Positions 37,834 through 46,015 of a DNA stretch of 64,000 nt are shown in pieces; position 1 is the first letter of the stretch, and each line of letters opens with the position of its first letter. Position numbers and translations under genes: made by a program. Source of the DNA: Myxococcaceae bacterium JPH2 (GTDB lineage: Bacteria > Myxococcota > Myxococcia > Myxococcales > Myxococcaceae); contig JAEMGR010000001.1 of the NCBI GenBank assembly GCA_016458225.1, forward strand, positions 682,001 to 746,000, written 5' to 3'. The notes beneath the pieces were generated by a model that saw only the letters and a list, made by a program, of their open reading frames with translations, was not told the origin of the DNA and ran no database searches.

Positions 37834-38198
37834 GCCCAATTTCTGCCATGACGACAGGTGCCTGTCAAAACGACTGTTCCCCAATAGCGATGAGGGCGCG
37901 CCCTCACAGGAGCCGGACGCAGCAACTGAGGACAAGGAACCCAATATGGCTGTCGGACCTGCGCACATCGTCGACTCGAAAGCATCGCCATCCCAGGGAA
38001 GGTTCACCACCAACGCCAAGTCGAGCAGCGGGAAGAGTTCGTGCCTGTCTTAAGCGTTGGCGGCTGTCAGCAGTTCGGCCAGCGGCAGCCCTCGCGCGAC
38101 GGGGCAACTCTTCTTATGGAGCAGCATCTCTCAGGAAATACCGCTGTGGCCCACGAGAACGATGACCTCCATCGCCGTACAGTCATCGTATCGAGGGG
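37834..38198. other. 365-bp stretch with no convincing gene
   Basis: It holds the MarR operator at its left end and otherwise no frame I can support. Minus-strand reading of about 38040-38160 gives short runs that look like worn coding sequence (a VGHSG stretch, then a 25-residue basic run broken by stops), so it may be decayed remains of an earlier gene. GC is lower than in the flanking MarR region. Confidence 0.4.
37853..37866. promoter_or_regulatory. Perfect 14-bp palindrome, likely MarR operator
   Basis: GACAGGTGCCTGTC is a self-complementary 14-mer centred 26 bp upstream of the MarR start. On the minus strand its outer edge creates TTGACA, a -35-like hexamer. A MarR dimer bound here would block that promoter, so autorepression is inferred. 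Confidence 0.6.
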
Positions 38199-39386
38199 TC
38201 AGTCGTCGGAAACGACGGAATCCTTCTCCGCCCTCTTCCATCCGAACGCGGGACCATGCACTGCGAGGTTCAGCCTCTCAGCCAACGCGCGCCCGCCGGC
38301 CTTTTTCCCGAAAGAGCGCTCCTTATTGGTCACAGGGACGGCCTGAAGGAAGCCCACCTCTGCCTTCGCGACATCGCGAGGCCAGCCCCACGGAGGAACG
38401 AGCAGGAAGGAGCGGCGTGGATTTGTCGACTCAACCAATGCATAGGGCTTGAAGTCGCCGGAGTTGATGCTGGCGAGGGCGCTCATCACCTGTTCATCAA
38501 CATCCGGCGCATGGGCAACCAGTTCGTACGCACCCAGACGGCGCGCGAAGGTCGCGTAGGTGACATACGGTCGTTGGTCAGTGGTAAAAAAGCAGAACAC
38601 GAAGATGTCCGGCTCGCCCACGACCTTCGCGGGGAAGGAGTGCGCAGTTCCCGGGCCGGCGTTCTTGTACAGCTCGCCCAATGCGAATGTTCGCACTTTC
38701 TTTCGCTCGGACGCAGCGATGGCCTCCTCTGAGGCCGGAGCATTCAGGTTCCCCACTCGGTAGGCCGAAAGCACCTCGCGCGTCATCGCCATGGCTCCAT
38801 CACCGGCGAGAACGACGGGGCGATTGTGCGTACCGCCCAACTTCGCCCTGATTGCATCGAGCGAGGGCTTGGAACCGGCATCTTTGGGGTGAACCTCGTA
38901 CGCCACCGGAACCTTTGACCAATCGTATCCAGCCTTCTCCAGGGACGCTCGGATTCGTCCCTCCAGTTTCGCTCCGTCGCACTGATTATTGGTGTCGCAA
39001 CGTATCGCAAACAGGAGCCCGTCGACGCCTGCGAGTGCTCGCGCCTCCGCCACGGCCCATTCGCTCTCAGGCACAACACTGCCCGACTCAATGGCATAGA
39101 CATGCATTCGCACTTGATAGCCATCGATCGGCTCGACCTCCGGTGGCGTGAAGTCGAAAGAGACCGACCGAGTGGCTCCAAACCCAATGCCTGTCAGCCG
39201 GCCCTTGGACTCCGCCGGAAGCGCCTCGTGGAGTCTGTGGACGATGGAGAGCGGCAGCCCCCGATCCTCCGACACGACTACGACTTTGTAATTCAGCCGC
39301 TTGGAATCCTCAGAGACGAACATGGCTGAGGCCGACTCCCCAAAGAAGAGGCATACGCAAATCAACCACGACGCACGTTTCATCAT
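38199..39386 (-). CDS. Exported protein with an MglA-like but catalytically dead GTPase fold
   Basis: 395 aa. Signal peptide of about 21 residues (MKRASWLICVCLFFGESASA). Residues about 33-160 follow the MglA/Ras-like GTPase pattern seen in the cytoplasmic myxobacterial switch protein: strand YKVVVVSED, helix VHRLHEALPAES, KGRLTGIGFGATRSVSFDF, GYQVRMHVYAI, LAGVDGLLFAI and a late strand VAYEVHPKD where MglA has a NKxD motif. The nucleotide residues are gone: SEDRGLPLS stands where the P-loop GxxxxGKT should be, and IESGS replaces the switch-II PGQ. An exported, non-binding GTPase fold would be unusual. Residues 190-395 are of unknown fold. GC is lower than in neighbours. Confidence 0.6.
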   Translation of the reverse strand: MMKRASWLICVCLFFGESASAMFVSEDSKRLNYKVVVVSEDRGLPLSIVHRLHEALPAESKGRLTGIGFGATRSVSFDFTPPEVEPIDGYQVRMHVYAIESGSVVPESEWAVAEARALAGVDGLLFAIRCDTNNQCDGAKLEGRIRASLEKAGYDWSKVPVAYEVHPKDAGSKPSLDAIRAKLGGTHNRPVVLAGDGAMAMTREVLSAYRVGNLNAPASEEAIAASERKKVRTFALGELYKNAGPGTAHSFPAKVVGEPDIFVFCFFTTDQRPYVTYATFARRLGAYELVAHAPDVDEQVMSALASINSGDFKPYALVESTNPRRSFLLVPPWGWPRDVAKAEVGFLQAVPVTNKERSFGKKAGGRALAERLNLAVHGPAFGWKRAEKDSVVSDD

Positions 39387-39566
39387 GCATGATTACCATG
39401 AAAACGAGTTCGGGCGGTTCCCATTTGCCCGACTGCTCGTTCTCCGCCAGCGCGCCGTCCAGGACAGCGCGCCCTCCACGCATGAGAGGAGGGGCTGAAC
39501 GGCAAGCACCCCTCCGTACCTGGGTGGGAACCAGAAATGGCATGTGGCAGGCGCGGCAAGTCCCGG

Positions 39567-40361
39567 TCACCGATGAAACCGGCTGGGGAACGGCGTGAAG
39601 AAACCGTCGACGCCCAGGTCGATGAAGCGCTGGGCGTCGGCGGGCGTCTCGACGAGCCACGGCCAAACGCGCTCGCCCCGCTGATGTGCGACGTCAATCA
39701 GCCGGCGGGTGAGCACTTGGAGCCCCGCATGGCGCTCCGGCACCATGAGGATGCAAGGACCTCCGGGCGCAAGCCAGTCCAGCCGCAGACGCTCCAGGAC
39801 CAACCGCGTGCGCGCCTGCCGCGCCGTCGCCGAGTAGAGCCAATCCGGACGAAGCTTCCGCGTGGCTTCGACGACCGCGGTGTGCTCGCTCACGACCACG
39901 ACCCGTCCTTGCGCCTGGTGTTGCTCAATCAGCCTCACCAACTCCCCCGACACCTCCGGATGTTGAGTGTGAACGTCGAGCGCGAAGAGCGCCCGAGGAT
40001 GCGCCGCGAGCAGCTCATCCAGCGTGGGCACCCGCACACCCGCGCCTCGGTGGGCATGCGCGCCCTCTGCATCCTGAAATGAGAAGCCCGCGTCGAGCGC
40101 CTGGAGCTGCTCCACCGTCAGCCCGTCCACCCGCCCTTTGCCGTCCGTGGTGCGGTCCACCGTCTCGTCATGCATCGCAACCAGGACACCGTCGCGGCTG
40201 CGCTGGATGTCGACCTCCAGCACGATGCGCTCCGAGACGCGGGCCGCGTGCTCGAACGCGGGCATCGTGTTCTCGGGGCGCTCTCCGCCGCCGCCCCGGT
40301 AAGCGACCATGCGGAAACCAGGCTCGAGCAGCGGATGGCGATGGAGGGACGAGGTGTGCAT
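39567..40361 (-). CDS. Glycerophosphodiester phosphodiesterase-like protein with a substituted catalytic His
   Basis: 264 aa from ATG 40361 (TTG 40382 is also in frame). Single GDPD barrel: MVAYRGGGGERPENTMPAF, LEVDIQRSRDGVLVAMHDET, VDRTTDGKGRVD, LFALDVHT, and the C-terminal strand GVDGFFTPFP. The usual first motif is HRGxxxxxPENT; here the His is Tyr (Y21), while the second catalytic His (H64 in AMHDE), the metal-type Glu49/Asp51 and the rest are kept. Normal enzymes split glycerophosphodiesters into glycerol-3-P and an alcohol. With Y21 activity may be lost or changed. Divergent from the Crp/Fnr gene with 53 bp between starts. Confidence 0.8.
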   Translation of the reverse strand: MHTSSLHRHPLLEPGFRMVAYRGGGGERPENTMPAFEHAARVSERIVLEVDIQRSRDGVLVAMHDETVDRTTDGKGRVDGLTVEQLQALDAGFSFQDAEGAHAHRGAGVRVPTLDELLAAHPRALFALDVHTQHPEVSGELVRLIEQHQAQGRVVVVSEHTAVVEATRKLRPDWLYSATARQARTRLVLERLRLDWLAPGGPCILMVPERHAGLQVLTRRLIDVAHQRGERVWPWLVETPADAQRFIDLGVDGFFTPFPSRFHR

Positions 40362-40397
40362 GTGCACGCTCTCTACGCCCAACTCGGACTGCCTGGC

Positions 40398-40413
40398 GTT
40401 ATCCTGGGATAAC
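40398..40413. promoter_or_regulatory. Perfect 16-bp palindrome between divergent genes
   Basis: GTTATCC-TG-GGATAAC is self-complementary, ends 1 bp before the ATG of the Crp/Fnr gene and lies in the 53-bp gap to the GDPD gene. A dimeric repressor or the Crp/Fnr protein bound here could block both genes. The overlap with where the RBS should be suggests autorepression. Confidence 0.65.
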
Positions 40414-40414
40414 G

Positions 40415-41020
40415 ATGCTCACGCCGCACCCTTCCGACGCGTTCCTGAGTTACATGCGAAAGCTCGCCCCCGTGCCGGACGACGAGTGGCGCTTCGCGCG
40501 AACCCTCTTTCGCCCTCGGCGCCTCGACCGAGGCGAGTATCTGACTCGCGCGGGCGACGTCGCGATGGAGTTCGGCTGGGTCCTCCGTGGACTCATCCGC
40601 AAGTACTACCTCGACCGGAATGACAGCGAGGTCGTTCGAGGCTTCGCGGCCGAAGGTCAGCTCGCGGGTGCCTACGCCTCCCTCTTGAGCCGCGCACCTT
40701 CCATCCTCAACGTGCAGGCGTTGGAAGAGACGGCCCTGCTGGTGATGAGCCATTCCGACATCACAGTGCTCTATGGCCGCCATGCCTGTTGGCAGGAATT
40801 GGGCCGCAAGGTGGCGGAGTCGCTGCTGCTCGAACGCGAGGAGCGGGAGTATCAACTGCTGCGATTGAACGCCACGGACCGCTACCTCGCGTTCCGCCGC
40901 GACCAGGGCGAGTTGGTGGGCCGAGTGCCTCAACACCAGATTGCCGCCTATCTGGGCATCACCCCGGTCTCCTTGAGCCGCATCATCGGTCGGTTGAAAC
41001 GACGCTCCGAAACAGAATGA
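40415..41020 (+). CDS. Crp/Fnr-family transcription regulator
   Basis: 201 aa from ATG 40415 (the frame is open upstream). The N-terminal cyclic-nucleotide-binding-like barrel reads FRPRRLDRGEYLTRAGDVAM, then EGQLAGAYASLL and ALEETALLVMSHSDI. The C-terminal winged helix-turn-helix has VPQHQIAAYLGITPVSLSRI followed by IGRLKRR. The Arg that contacts cAMP phosphate is not obvious, and no Cys for an Fe-S cluster is seen in the N-terminus, so the ligand is unknown. Probably binds the palindrome just upstream. Confidence 0.9.
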   Translation: MLTPHPSDAFLSYMRKLAPVPDDEWRFARTLFRPRRLDRGEYLTRAGDVAMEFGWVLRGLIRKYYLDRNDSEVVRGFAAEGQLAGAYASLLSRAPSILNVQALEETALLVMSHSDITVLYGRHACWQELGRKVAESLLLEREEREYQLLRLNATDRYLAFRRDQGELVGRVPQHQIAAYLGITPVSLSRIIGRLKRRSETE

Positions 41021-41220
41021 GCGCGCGCCCAAGCCCCCTGGTTCGCATCGCTCAATCACTTCCATCTCGACAGCGCCCTGTCACGTGCCGTGACAATGTT
41101 TCGGCCCTCCGGCTTCGCGTGTGGCGTTGTCAGGCATCGAGCGCCGAATGCCCTCACGCGCCCACCTCGCGGGCTCGCCGCTTGACACCGCGAAGAAGCC
41201 ACCTGTACAAACCGCGCCGT

Positions 41221-41407
41221 GCTGGTGCCTGGATCTCGGTCCAGGCTTAAAAGGGAACCCGGTGTAATTCCGGGGCTGCCCCGCAGCGGTCAGTGAGAAC
41301 GAACCCCGTCCATGACACTGGCTCCCTCTGGGGGCTGGGAAGTGACGGGCAGTAGGAAGCCGGCCCTCAAAGCCGAAGCGCTCACGAGCCCGAAGACCTG
41401 CCCGCAT
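41221..41407 (+). ncRNA. Cobalamin (B12) riboswitch
   Basis: About 187 nt match the conserved cobalamin-aptamer blocks in order: GGTGCC (41224), TTAAAAGGGAACCCGGTG (41247-), CCGGGGCTGCCCCGCAGCGG (41270-), GACACTGG, a GGGAAG and GGGCAGTAGG segment, and the closing GAGCCCGAAGACCTGCC. Such leaders bind adenosylcobalamin or a related form and usually reduce expression when B12 is plentiful. It is read in the direction of the eight-gene operon starting at 41683. The expression platform is discussed with the hairpin at 41642-41661. Confidence 0.93.
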
Positions 41408-41641
41408 CCGACCGTGGGAGAAATCCATGGCCGGTTTCGACCTGGAGCCGCGTGGGACGGCCGGAAGGTCCGAGCAGCGCGGGCGCTCCGTCGAGCCTCG
41501 TCGCGTCTCGGCTTTTCCGAACCTTCACCCCTCGTGTCTCCAGTCGCCCGTGGGGGCGAAGGTCGGTCCGTGGGCTCTTCCCCGAGCCTGGTGCGCGCTC
41601 GCGTGCATCGTGACAGCCCTTCTTCCACGCGGGAGCCCTGT

Positions 41642-41661
41642 CGGGCGACCTCGGTCGCCCG
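41642..41661 (+). promoter_or_regulatory. Leader hairpin before the operon start, possible riboswitch expression platform
   Basis: CGGGCGACC (41642-41650) and GGTCGCCCG (41653-41661) form a perfect 9-bp stem with a 2-base loop, ending 8 bp before the GGAGG RBS. An upstream segment GTCGCCCG (41543-41550) is complementary to the left arm (8 bp), so the two structures exclude each other. This allows a B12-controlled switch, either by termination or by hiding the RBS. Confidence 0.45.
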
Positions 41662-41682
41662 CGCTGCGTGGAGGACCGACGG

Positions 41683-43047
41683 ATGCGGGACGAAGAAGCA
41701 ACCAGCGTGCGCTACCCCCAGGGGAATGTGCTCCTGCGCAATCTGACGCGCGAGTTCCCCGTGGTGACGCATGGCCAGGGCGTGCATCTCTTCGATGCGC
41801 GCGGCAAGCGCTACCTCGATGCCTCCGCCGGAGCGCTCGTGGCCAGCGTGGGCCACGGCAACCGCGAGGTGGTCGAGCGCATCCACGAGCAACTGCTCCG
41901 CGTTGCCTACGTCAATGGCACGCACTTCACCACCGACGTGACCGAGCAGCTCGCCTCGCGACTGTGCGCGCTCGCCCCCTCGGGACTGAACCGCGCCGCG
42001 TTCTTGTGCTCGGGCTCGGAGGCCGTGGAGGCGGCGGTGAAGTTCGCCCGGCAGCTCTGGGTGGAGCGCGGTCAGCCGCAGCGCACCAAGGTGATTGCCC
42101 GCGTGCCCGGCTACCACGGCAACACGCTCTACGCGCTCTCGCTCTCGGGGCGCCCTCACTACAAGACGTTCTTCGGGCCGATGTTGGCCGAGGTCGTCAC
42201 CACGCCCGCGCCCTACCCCTACCGCTCCGGGCTGGAGAACTACGCGCGCGACGGCGCGGCTCACTACGTGAAGCTGCTGGAGGAAACGCTGCGCCGCGAA
42301 GGGCCCGACACCATCGCCGCCTTCATCGCCGAGCCCGTCATCGGCTCGTCCGCGGGCGCCTCTCCTCCACCTCCGGGCTACTTCGAGCAGGTGAGCGCGC
42401 TGTGCCGCAAGCACGGCATCCTCACCATCGCCGACGAGGTCATGTGCGGCTGCGGACGCACCGGGCACTTCTTCGCCAGTGAGCAGTTCCAGTTCACGCC
42501 CGACCTGCTGGTGCTGGGCAAGGGACTCGGGGGTGGCTACGCGCCGCTGAGCGCGGTGCTCACGAGACAGGAGCACCTGGAAGAGATGCGCCGAGGCTCC
42601 GGCGGCTTCATGCACGCGCAGACCTATCTCCAGGCGCCCGCGATGACGGCGGCCGGACTCGCCGTGCTCGACTACTACGCGCGCCACGACCTGGTCGCCC
42701 ATGCCGCGCAGGTGGGCGCGCACTTCCAGCGACGGCTGCGCGAGTCCCTGCTGAGCCTGCCCCACGTGGGCTCGGTGCAGGGCGTGGGGCTGATGGCGGG
42801 CATCGAACTGGTGGAGGACACCGCCAGCCGCCGCCCCTTCCCGCGCGCACGCAAGGTCGTGGAGCGCCTGCTCGCGGCGCTCTTCGAGCAGGGCCTCGTC
42901 CTCTGGTCCAACACCGGGCACGCCGATGGGACGAACGGCGACCTGCTCATGCTCGGCCCGCCGCTCGTCATCACCGAGGCGGAGGTCGACGAGCTGGTCG
43001 ACACGCTCTCTCGCGGCATCCACCACTTCTTCCAGGAGGCGTCATGA
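41683..43047 (+). CDS. Class III (PLP) aminotransferase, operon gene 1
   Basis: 454 aa from ATG 41683 (GGAGG 8 nt before; GTG 41668 is possible). Fold type I PLP enzyme of the class III omega-aminotransferase group: LDASAGALVASVGHGNREVV, SGSEAVEAAVKFARQ, PGYHGNTLYALSLSG, IAEPVIGSSAGASPPPP, DEVMCGCGRTG, and the PLP lysine K280 in LGKGLGGGY. It moves an amino group from an omega-amino compound to 2-oxoglutarate or pyruvate. First gene after the cobalamin riboswitch; its stop overlaps the aldehyde dehydrogenase start (ATGA). Substrate unknown. Confidence 0.92.
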   Translation: MRDEEATSVRYPQGNVLLRNLTREFPVVTHGQGVHLFDARGKRYLDASAGALVASVGHGNREVVERIHEQLLRVAYVNGTHFTTDVTEQLASRLCALAPSGLNRAAFLCSGSEAVEAAVKFARQLWVERGQPQRTKVIARVPGYHGNTLYALSLSGRPHYKTFFGPMLAEVVTTPAPYPYRSGLENYARDGAAHYVKLLEETLRREGPDTIAAFIAEPVIGSSAGASPPPPGYFEQVSALCRKHGILTIADEVMCGCGRTGHFFASEQFQFTPDLLVLGKGLGGGYAPLSAVLTRQEHLEEMRRGSGGFMHAQTYLQAPAMTAAGLAVLDYYARHDLVAHAAQVGAHFQRRLRESLLSLPHVGSVQGVGLMAGIELVEDTASRRPFPRARKVVERLLAALFEQGLVLWSNTGHADGTNGDLLMLGPPLVITEAEVDELVDTLSRGIHHFFQEAS

Positions 43048-44603
43048 GCTTTCGCATCACCTACTCGGTGCTGGATGCGGACCTGTCCGCGCTGCACGCC
43101 CAGTTCGACGCGGCGCTCGACTCGGTCCGAGGCACGCTGGGCGCGCGGCTTCCGTCGTGGATCGCCGGCGCGCCGTATCAGAGCGGAGACCTGCTGGAGA
43201 GTCGCAACCCCGCGCGCCCGGACGAACTGCTCGCCTCCTTCCATCGCACGCCGGTCTCGGAGCTCGACCGCGTGGTGCGCGCCGCGCGCGAGGCCCAGCG
43301 CACGTGGGGCGCCACGAGTTGGGAGGAGCGCGTGCGCATCCTCCGGAAGGCCGCGGACCTCATCTCCGAGCGACGACTGGAGCTGTCCGCGCGGATGACG
43401 CTGGAGGTCGGCAAGAGCCGGCTGGAGTCGCTGGGGGACGTGGAGGAGTCCGCGGACCTGCTGCGCTACTACTCCCGACAGCTCGAGGAGGCCGAGGGCT
43501 TCCGCCGTCCCATGGCGAGCCTCGCTCCGCGCGAGCACACCTTGAGCGTGCTGCGCCCCTATGGGGTGTTCGCCGTGGTCGCGCCCTTCAACTTCCCGCT
43601 GGCGCTCGCGGCGGGGATGAGCGCGGGCGCACTGCTGGGTGGCAACGCCGTCATCCTCAAGCCGAGCGAGGAGACGCCGTGGTGCGCCGAGGGCCTGTAC
43701 CACGCGCTCGCGGATGCGGGCCTTCCTCCCGGCGTGTTCCAGGTGGTGCACGGCGAAGGGGAGTCGCTCGGCGCGGCGCTGGTGCGCCATCCGGGCGTGG
43801 ACGGCGTCTCGTTCACCGGGAGCAAAGCGGTGGGCATGGACATCCACCGGCACCTGTCCACGGGCCGCGTGCGCCCCTGCCTGTTGGAGTTGGGTGGGAA
43901 GAACCCCGCCATCGTCTGCCGCGACGCGGACCTCGAACTCGCCATCGAGGGCTGCTTCCGCTCCGCCTTTGGCCTGTCCGGACAGAAGTGCAGCGCGCTG
44001 TCTCGCATCTACGTTCACGAGTCCCTGCTGAACGACTTCACCGACGGGCTGGCGCGCAAGGCGCGCGAGGCGAAGGTGGGGGACCCGTCGCTCGCGTCGG
44101 TGTTCACCGGCCCTGTCATCAACGCCGCGGCGGTCCAGCGCTTCGAGCGCGCGGTGGACGATGCGCGTCGGGACGGCGCCATCATCGCGGGAGGCGGGCG
44201 TCCGCGACTGGAGGGCGACCTCGCGCGGGGCCACTTCGTGGAGCCCACCGTGGTCGCGCTGGCGCACGACCATCGCTTGATGCGCGAGGAGCTGTTCCTC
44301 CCCTTCGTCGGAGTCACCCGCTTCCGCACCTTGGATGAAGCGCTGCGGTTGGCCAACCACTGCGACTATGGCCTGACCGCCGGAATCTTCAGCCGCGCCC
44401 CCGAGGACGTGGAGCGCTTCATGTCCGAGGCCGAGGCCGGTGTCCTCTACGCCAACCGAGGCACGGGCGCGACGACAGGCGCCTGGCCCGGGGTGCAGTC
44501 GTTCTGCGGTTGGAAGTCCAGCGGCGCGTCCGGCAAGGGCGGCTGCGGTCCCTATTACGTCTCCCAGTTCATGCGCGAGCAGGCGCAGACGCGGATGGGC
44601 TGA
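43044..44603 (+). CDS. NAD(P)-dependent aldehyde dehydrogenase (semialdehyde-type)
   Basis: 519 aa. ALDH superfamily with EARPL-type N-terminus; NAD motif VVAPFNFPLALAAGMS, FTGSKAVGM, ELGGKNP with E282 (general base) and catalytic C316 in GQKCSALSR, and the C-terminal TTGAWPGVQSFCGWK and GGCGPYYVSQF. The pattern with EVGKSRLES and YYSRQLEEAEGF is close to glutamate/aminoadipate semialdehyde dehydrogenases (P5CDH/PutA type). It would oxidise the aldehyde made by the preceding aminotransferase to an acid. ATGA coupling with gene 1. Confidence 0.92.
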   Translation: MSFRITYSVLDADLSALHAQFDAALDSVRGTLGARLPSWIAGAPYQSGDLLESRNPARPDELLASFHRTPVSELDRVVRAAREAQRTWGATSWEERVRILRKAADLISERRLELSARMTLEVGKSRLESLGDVEESADLLRYYSRQLEEAEGFRRPMASLAPREHTLSVLRPYGVFAVVAPFNFPLALAAGMSAGALLGGNAVILKPSEETPWCAEGLYHALADAGLPPGVFQVVHGEGESLGAALVRHPGVDGVSFTGSKAVGMDIHRHLSTGRVRPCLLELGGKNPAIVCRDADLELAIEGCFRSAFGLSGQKCSALSRIYVHESLLNDFTDGLARKAREAKVGDPSLASVFTGPVINAAAVQRFERAVDDARRDGAIIAGGGRPRLEGDLARGHFVEPTVVALAHDHRLMREELFLPFVGVTRFRTLDEALRLANHCDYGLTAGIFSRAPEDVERFMSEAEAGVLYANRGTGATTGAWPGVQSFCGWKSSGASGKGGCGPYYVSQFMREQAQTRMG

Positions 44604-44623
44604 TGCCCCGCGAGGAAGGCCAC

Positions 44624-45997
44624 ATGAGCAAGCTCTTTCCCGAAGTGAAGGTGGCGCCCCCAGGCCCCAACGCGCAGGCCATCATCGCCATGGACCAGCG
44701 CCACAGCTCGCCCTCGTACATCAAGGAATATCCCTTGGTCGTCGAGCGAGGCGAGGGCCCCTGGGTCTACGACGTCGATGGCAACCGCTTCCTCGACTTC
44801 ATGGCAGGCATCGCGGTGGCGTCCACCGGGCACTCCCACCCCACCGTGGTCAAAGCCATCCACGCCGCCGCCGACCGCTTCCTGCACATCTGCGGCACCG
44901 ACTTCTATTACGACGCGTTCTCTCGCGTCTGCGCGCGTCTCGCCAGCTACCTGCCCGAGATGGGACCCAAGCGCGTCTTCCTCACCAACTCCGGCACCGA
45001 GGCCGTGGAAGGAGCGCTCAAGCTCGCGCGTCACCACACCCGGCGGCAGTACGTCGTGGCCTTCAAGGGCGGCTTCCATGGCCGCACCTACGGCGCCATC
45101 TCGCTCAACTCATCGAAGGTGGCCCAGCGTGCCTTCTTCGGGCCGCTGCTCCCCGGCGTCATCCACCTCCCGTACGCCAATCCCTATCACTGCCCCAACG
45201 GCTGCGCGCCCGATGCGTGCGGTGACGCCTGCAACCCGGCGCTGGCGCTGGAGCGGGAGTGGTTCGTCAACCACGTGGACCCACGCGAGGTCGCGGCCAT
45301 CTTCGTGGAGCCCATCCTGGGCGAAGGCGGCTACGTCGTCCCGCCCGCGAGCTTCCTCCAGCACCTGCGCCGCATCTGCGATGCGCACGGCATCCTGCTC
45401 GTCTTCGACGAGGTGCAGTCGGGCATCGGGCGCACGGGCCACATGTTCGCGGCCGAGCACTTCGGCGTGATGCCAGACATCCTCGTGTCCGCGAAGGGCA
45501 TCGCCTCGGGCATGCCGCTGGGCGCCATCATCGCGCGCGAGTCGGTGATGACGTGGCCTCGCGGCTCTCACGGCAGCACCTACGGCGGCAACCCCGTGTG
45601 CTGCGCGGCGGCGCTCGCCACCCTGGACGTGGTCGAGGGGCTCCTCGACTCGGTGCGCACCACCGGCGAGCTGCTCATGCACGGACTGCGCGAACTCCAG
45701 GCGAAGCATCCCGTCATCGGAGACGTGCGCGGCGTGGGCCTGATGGTGGGCGCGGAGTTCGTCATCCCCGGGACGCGAGACCCCGCCGGCGCCTACGTGG
45801 CCGCGCTGGAGCAGCTCGCCTTCCGCAAGGGGCTGCTGCTGCTGTCCTGCGGCAAGTCGACCATCCGCTTCGCCCCGCCGCTGGTGGTGGGCCCACACGA
45901 AGTCGGAGTCATGCTGCGCATCCTCGAGGAGTGCCTGCGGGAGCTTCCCCTCCCCGTGCCCCTTTCCCAGCCCTCTGACGAGAGCGTGAAGCTCTGA
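44624..45997 (+). CDS. Class III (PLP) aminotransferase, operon gene 3
   Basis: 457 aa from ATG 44624 (GAGGAAGG RBS; ATG 44603 touching the upstream stop is an alternative). Class III aminotransferase close to GABA/ornithine/lysine-type enzymes: DFMAGIAVASTGHSHPTVVK, NSGTEAVEGALKLARHHT, FKGGFHGRTYGA, VEPILGEGGYVVPP, FDEVQSGIGRTG and K291 in SAKGIASGMPLG. Distinct from gene 1, so the operon has two transaminations. An inserted Cys-rich loop (CPNGCAPDACGDACN, residues about 190-205) could be a metal site or structural. Located 20 bp after the dehydrogenase. Confidence 0.92.
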   Translation: MSKLFPEVKVAPPGPNAQAIIAMDQRHSSPSYIKEYPLVVERGEGPWVYDVDGNRFLDFMAGIAVASTGHSHPTVVKAIHAAADRFLHICGTDFYYDAFSRVCARLASYLPEMGPKRVFLTNSGTEAVEGALKLARHHTRRQYVVAFKGGFHGRTYGAISLNSSKVAQRAFFGPLLPGVIHLPYANPYHCPNGCAPDACGDACNPALALEREWFVNHVDPREVAAIFVEPILGEGGYVVPPASFLQHLRRICDAHGILLVFDEVQSGIGRTGHMFAAEHFGVMPDILVSAKGIASGMPLGAIIARESVMTWPRGSHGSTYGGNPVCCAAALATLDVVEGLLDSVRTTGELLMHGLRELQAKHPVIGDVRGVGLMVGAEFVIPGTRDPAGAYVAALEQLAFRKGLLLLSCGKSTIRFAPPLVVGPHEVGVMLRILEECLRELPLPVPLSQPSDESVKL

Positions 45998-46015
45998 AGC
46001 CCGCGAGGCGCATCG

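Noticed and set aside
36647-39510. A 13-mer CTGAACGGCAAGC found at about 36648 and 39496
   Set aside because: Only two short copies with no shared context; likely chance.
39387-39566. A CRACH (CxxCH) reading on the minus strand between the GDPD and MglA-like genes
   Set aside because: The frame overlaps the GDPD 3' end, has no usable start and no other cytochrome features; one CxxCH can occur by chance.
41427-42482. A long + strand frame starting just after the riboswitch that could encode a leader protein
   Set aside because: It runs out of frame through the aminotransferase gene and is Arg/Ala/Pro-rich. The aminotransferase frame has the RBS and PLP motifs.
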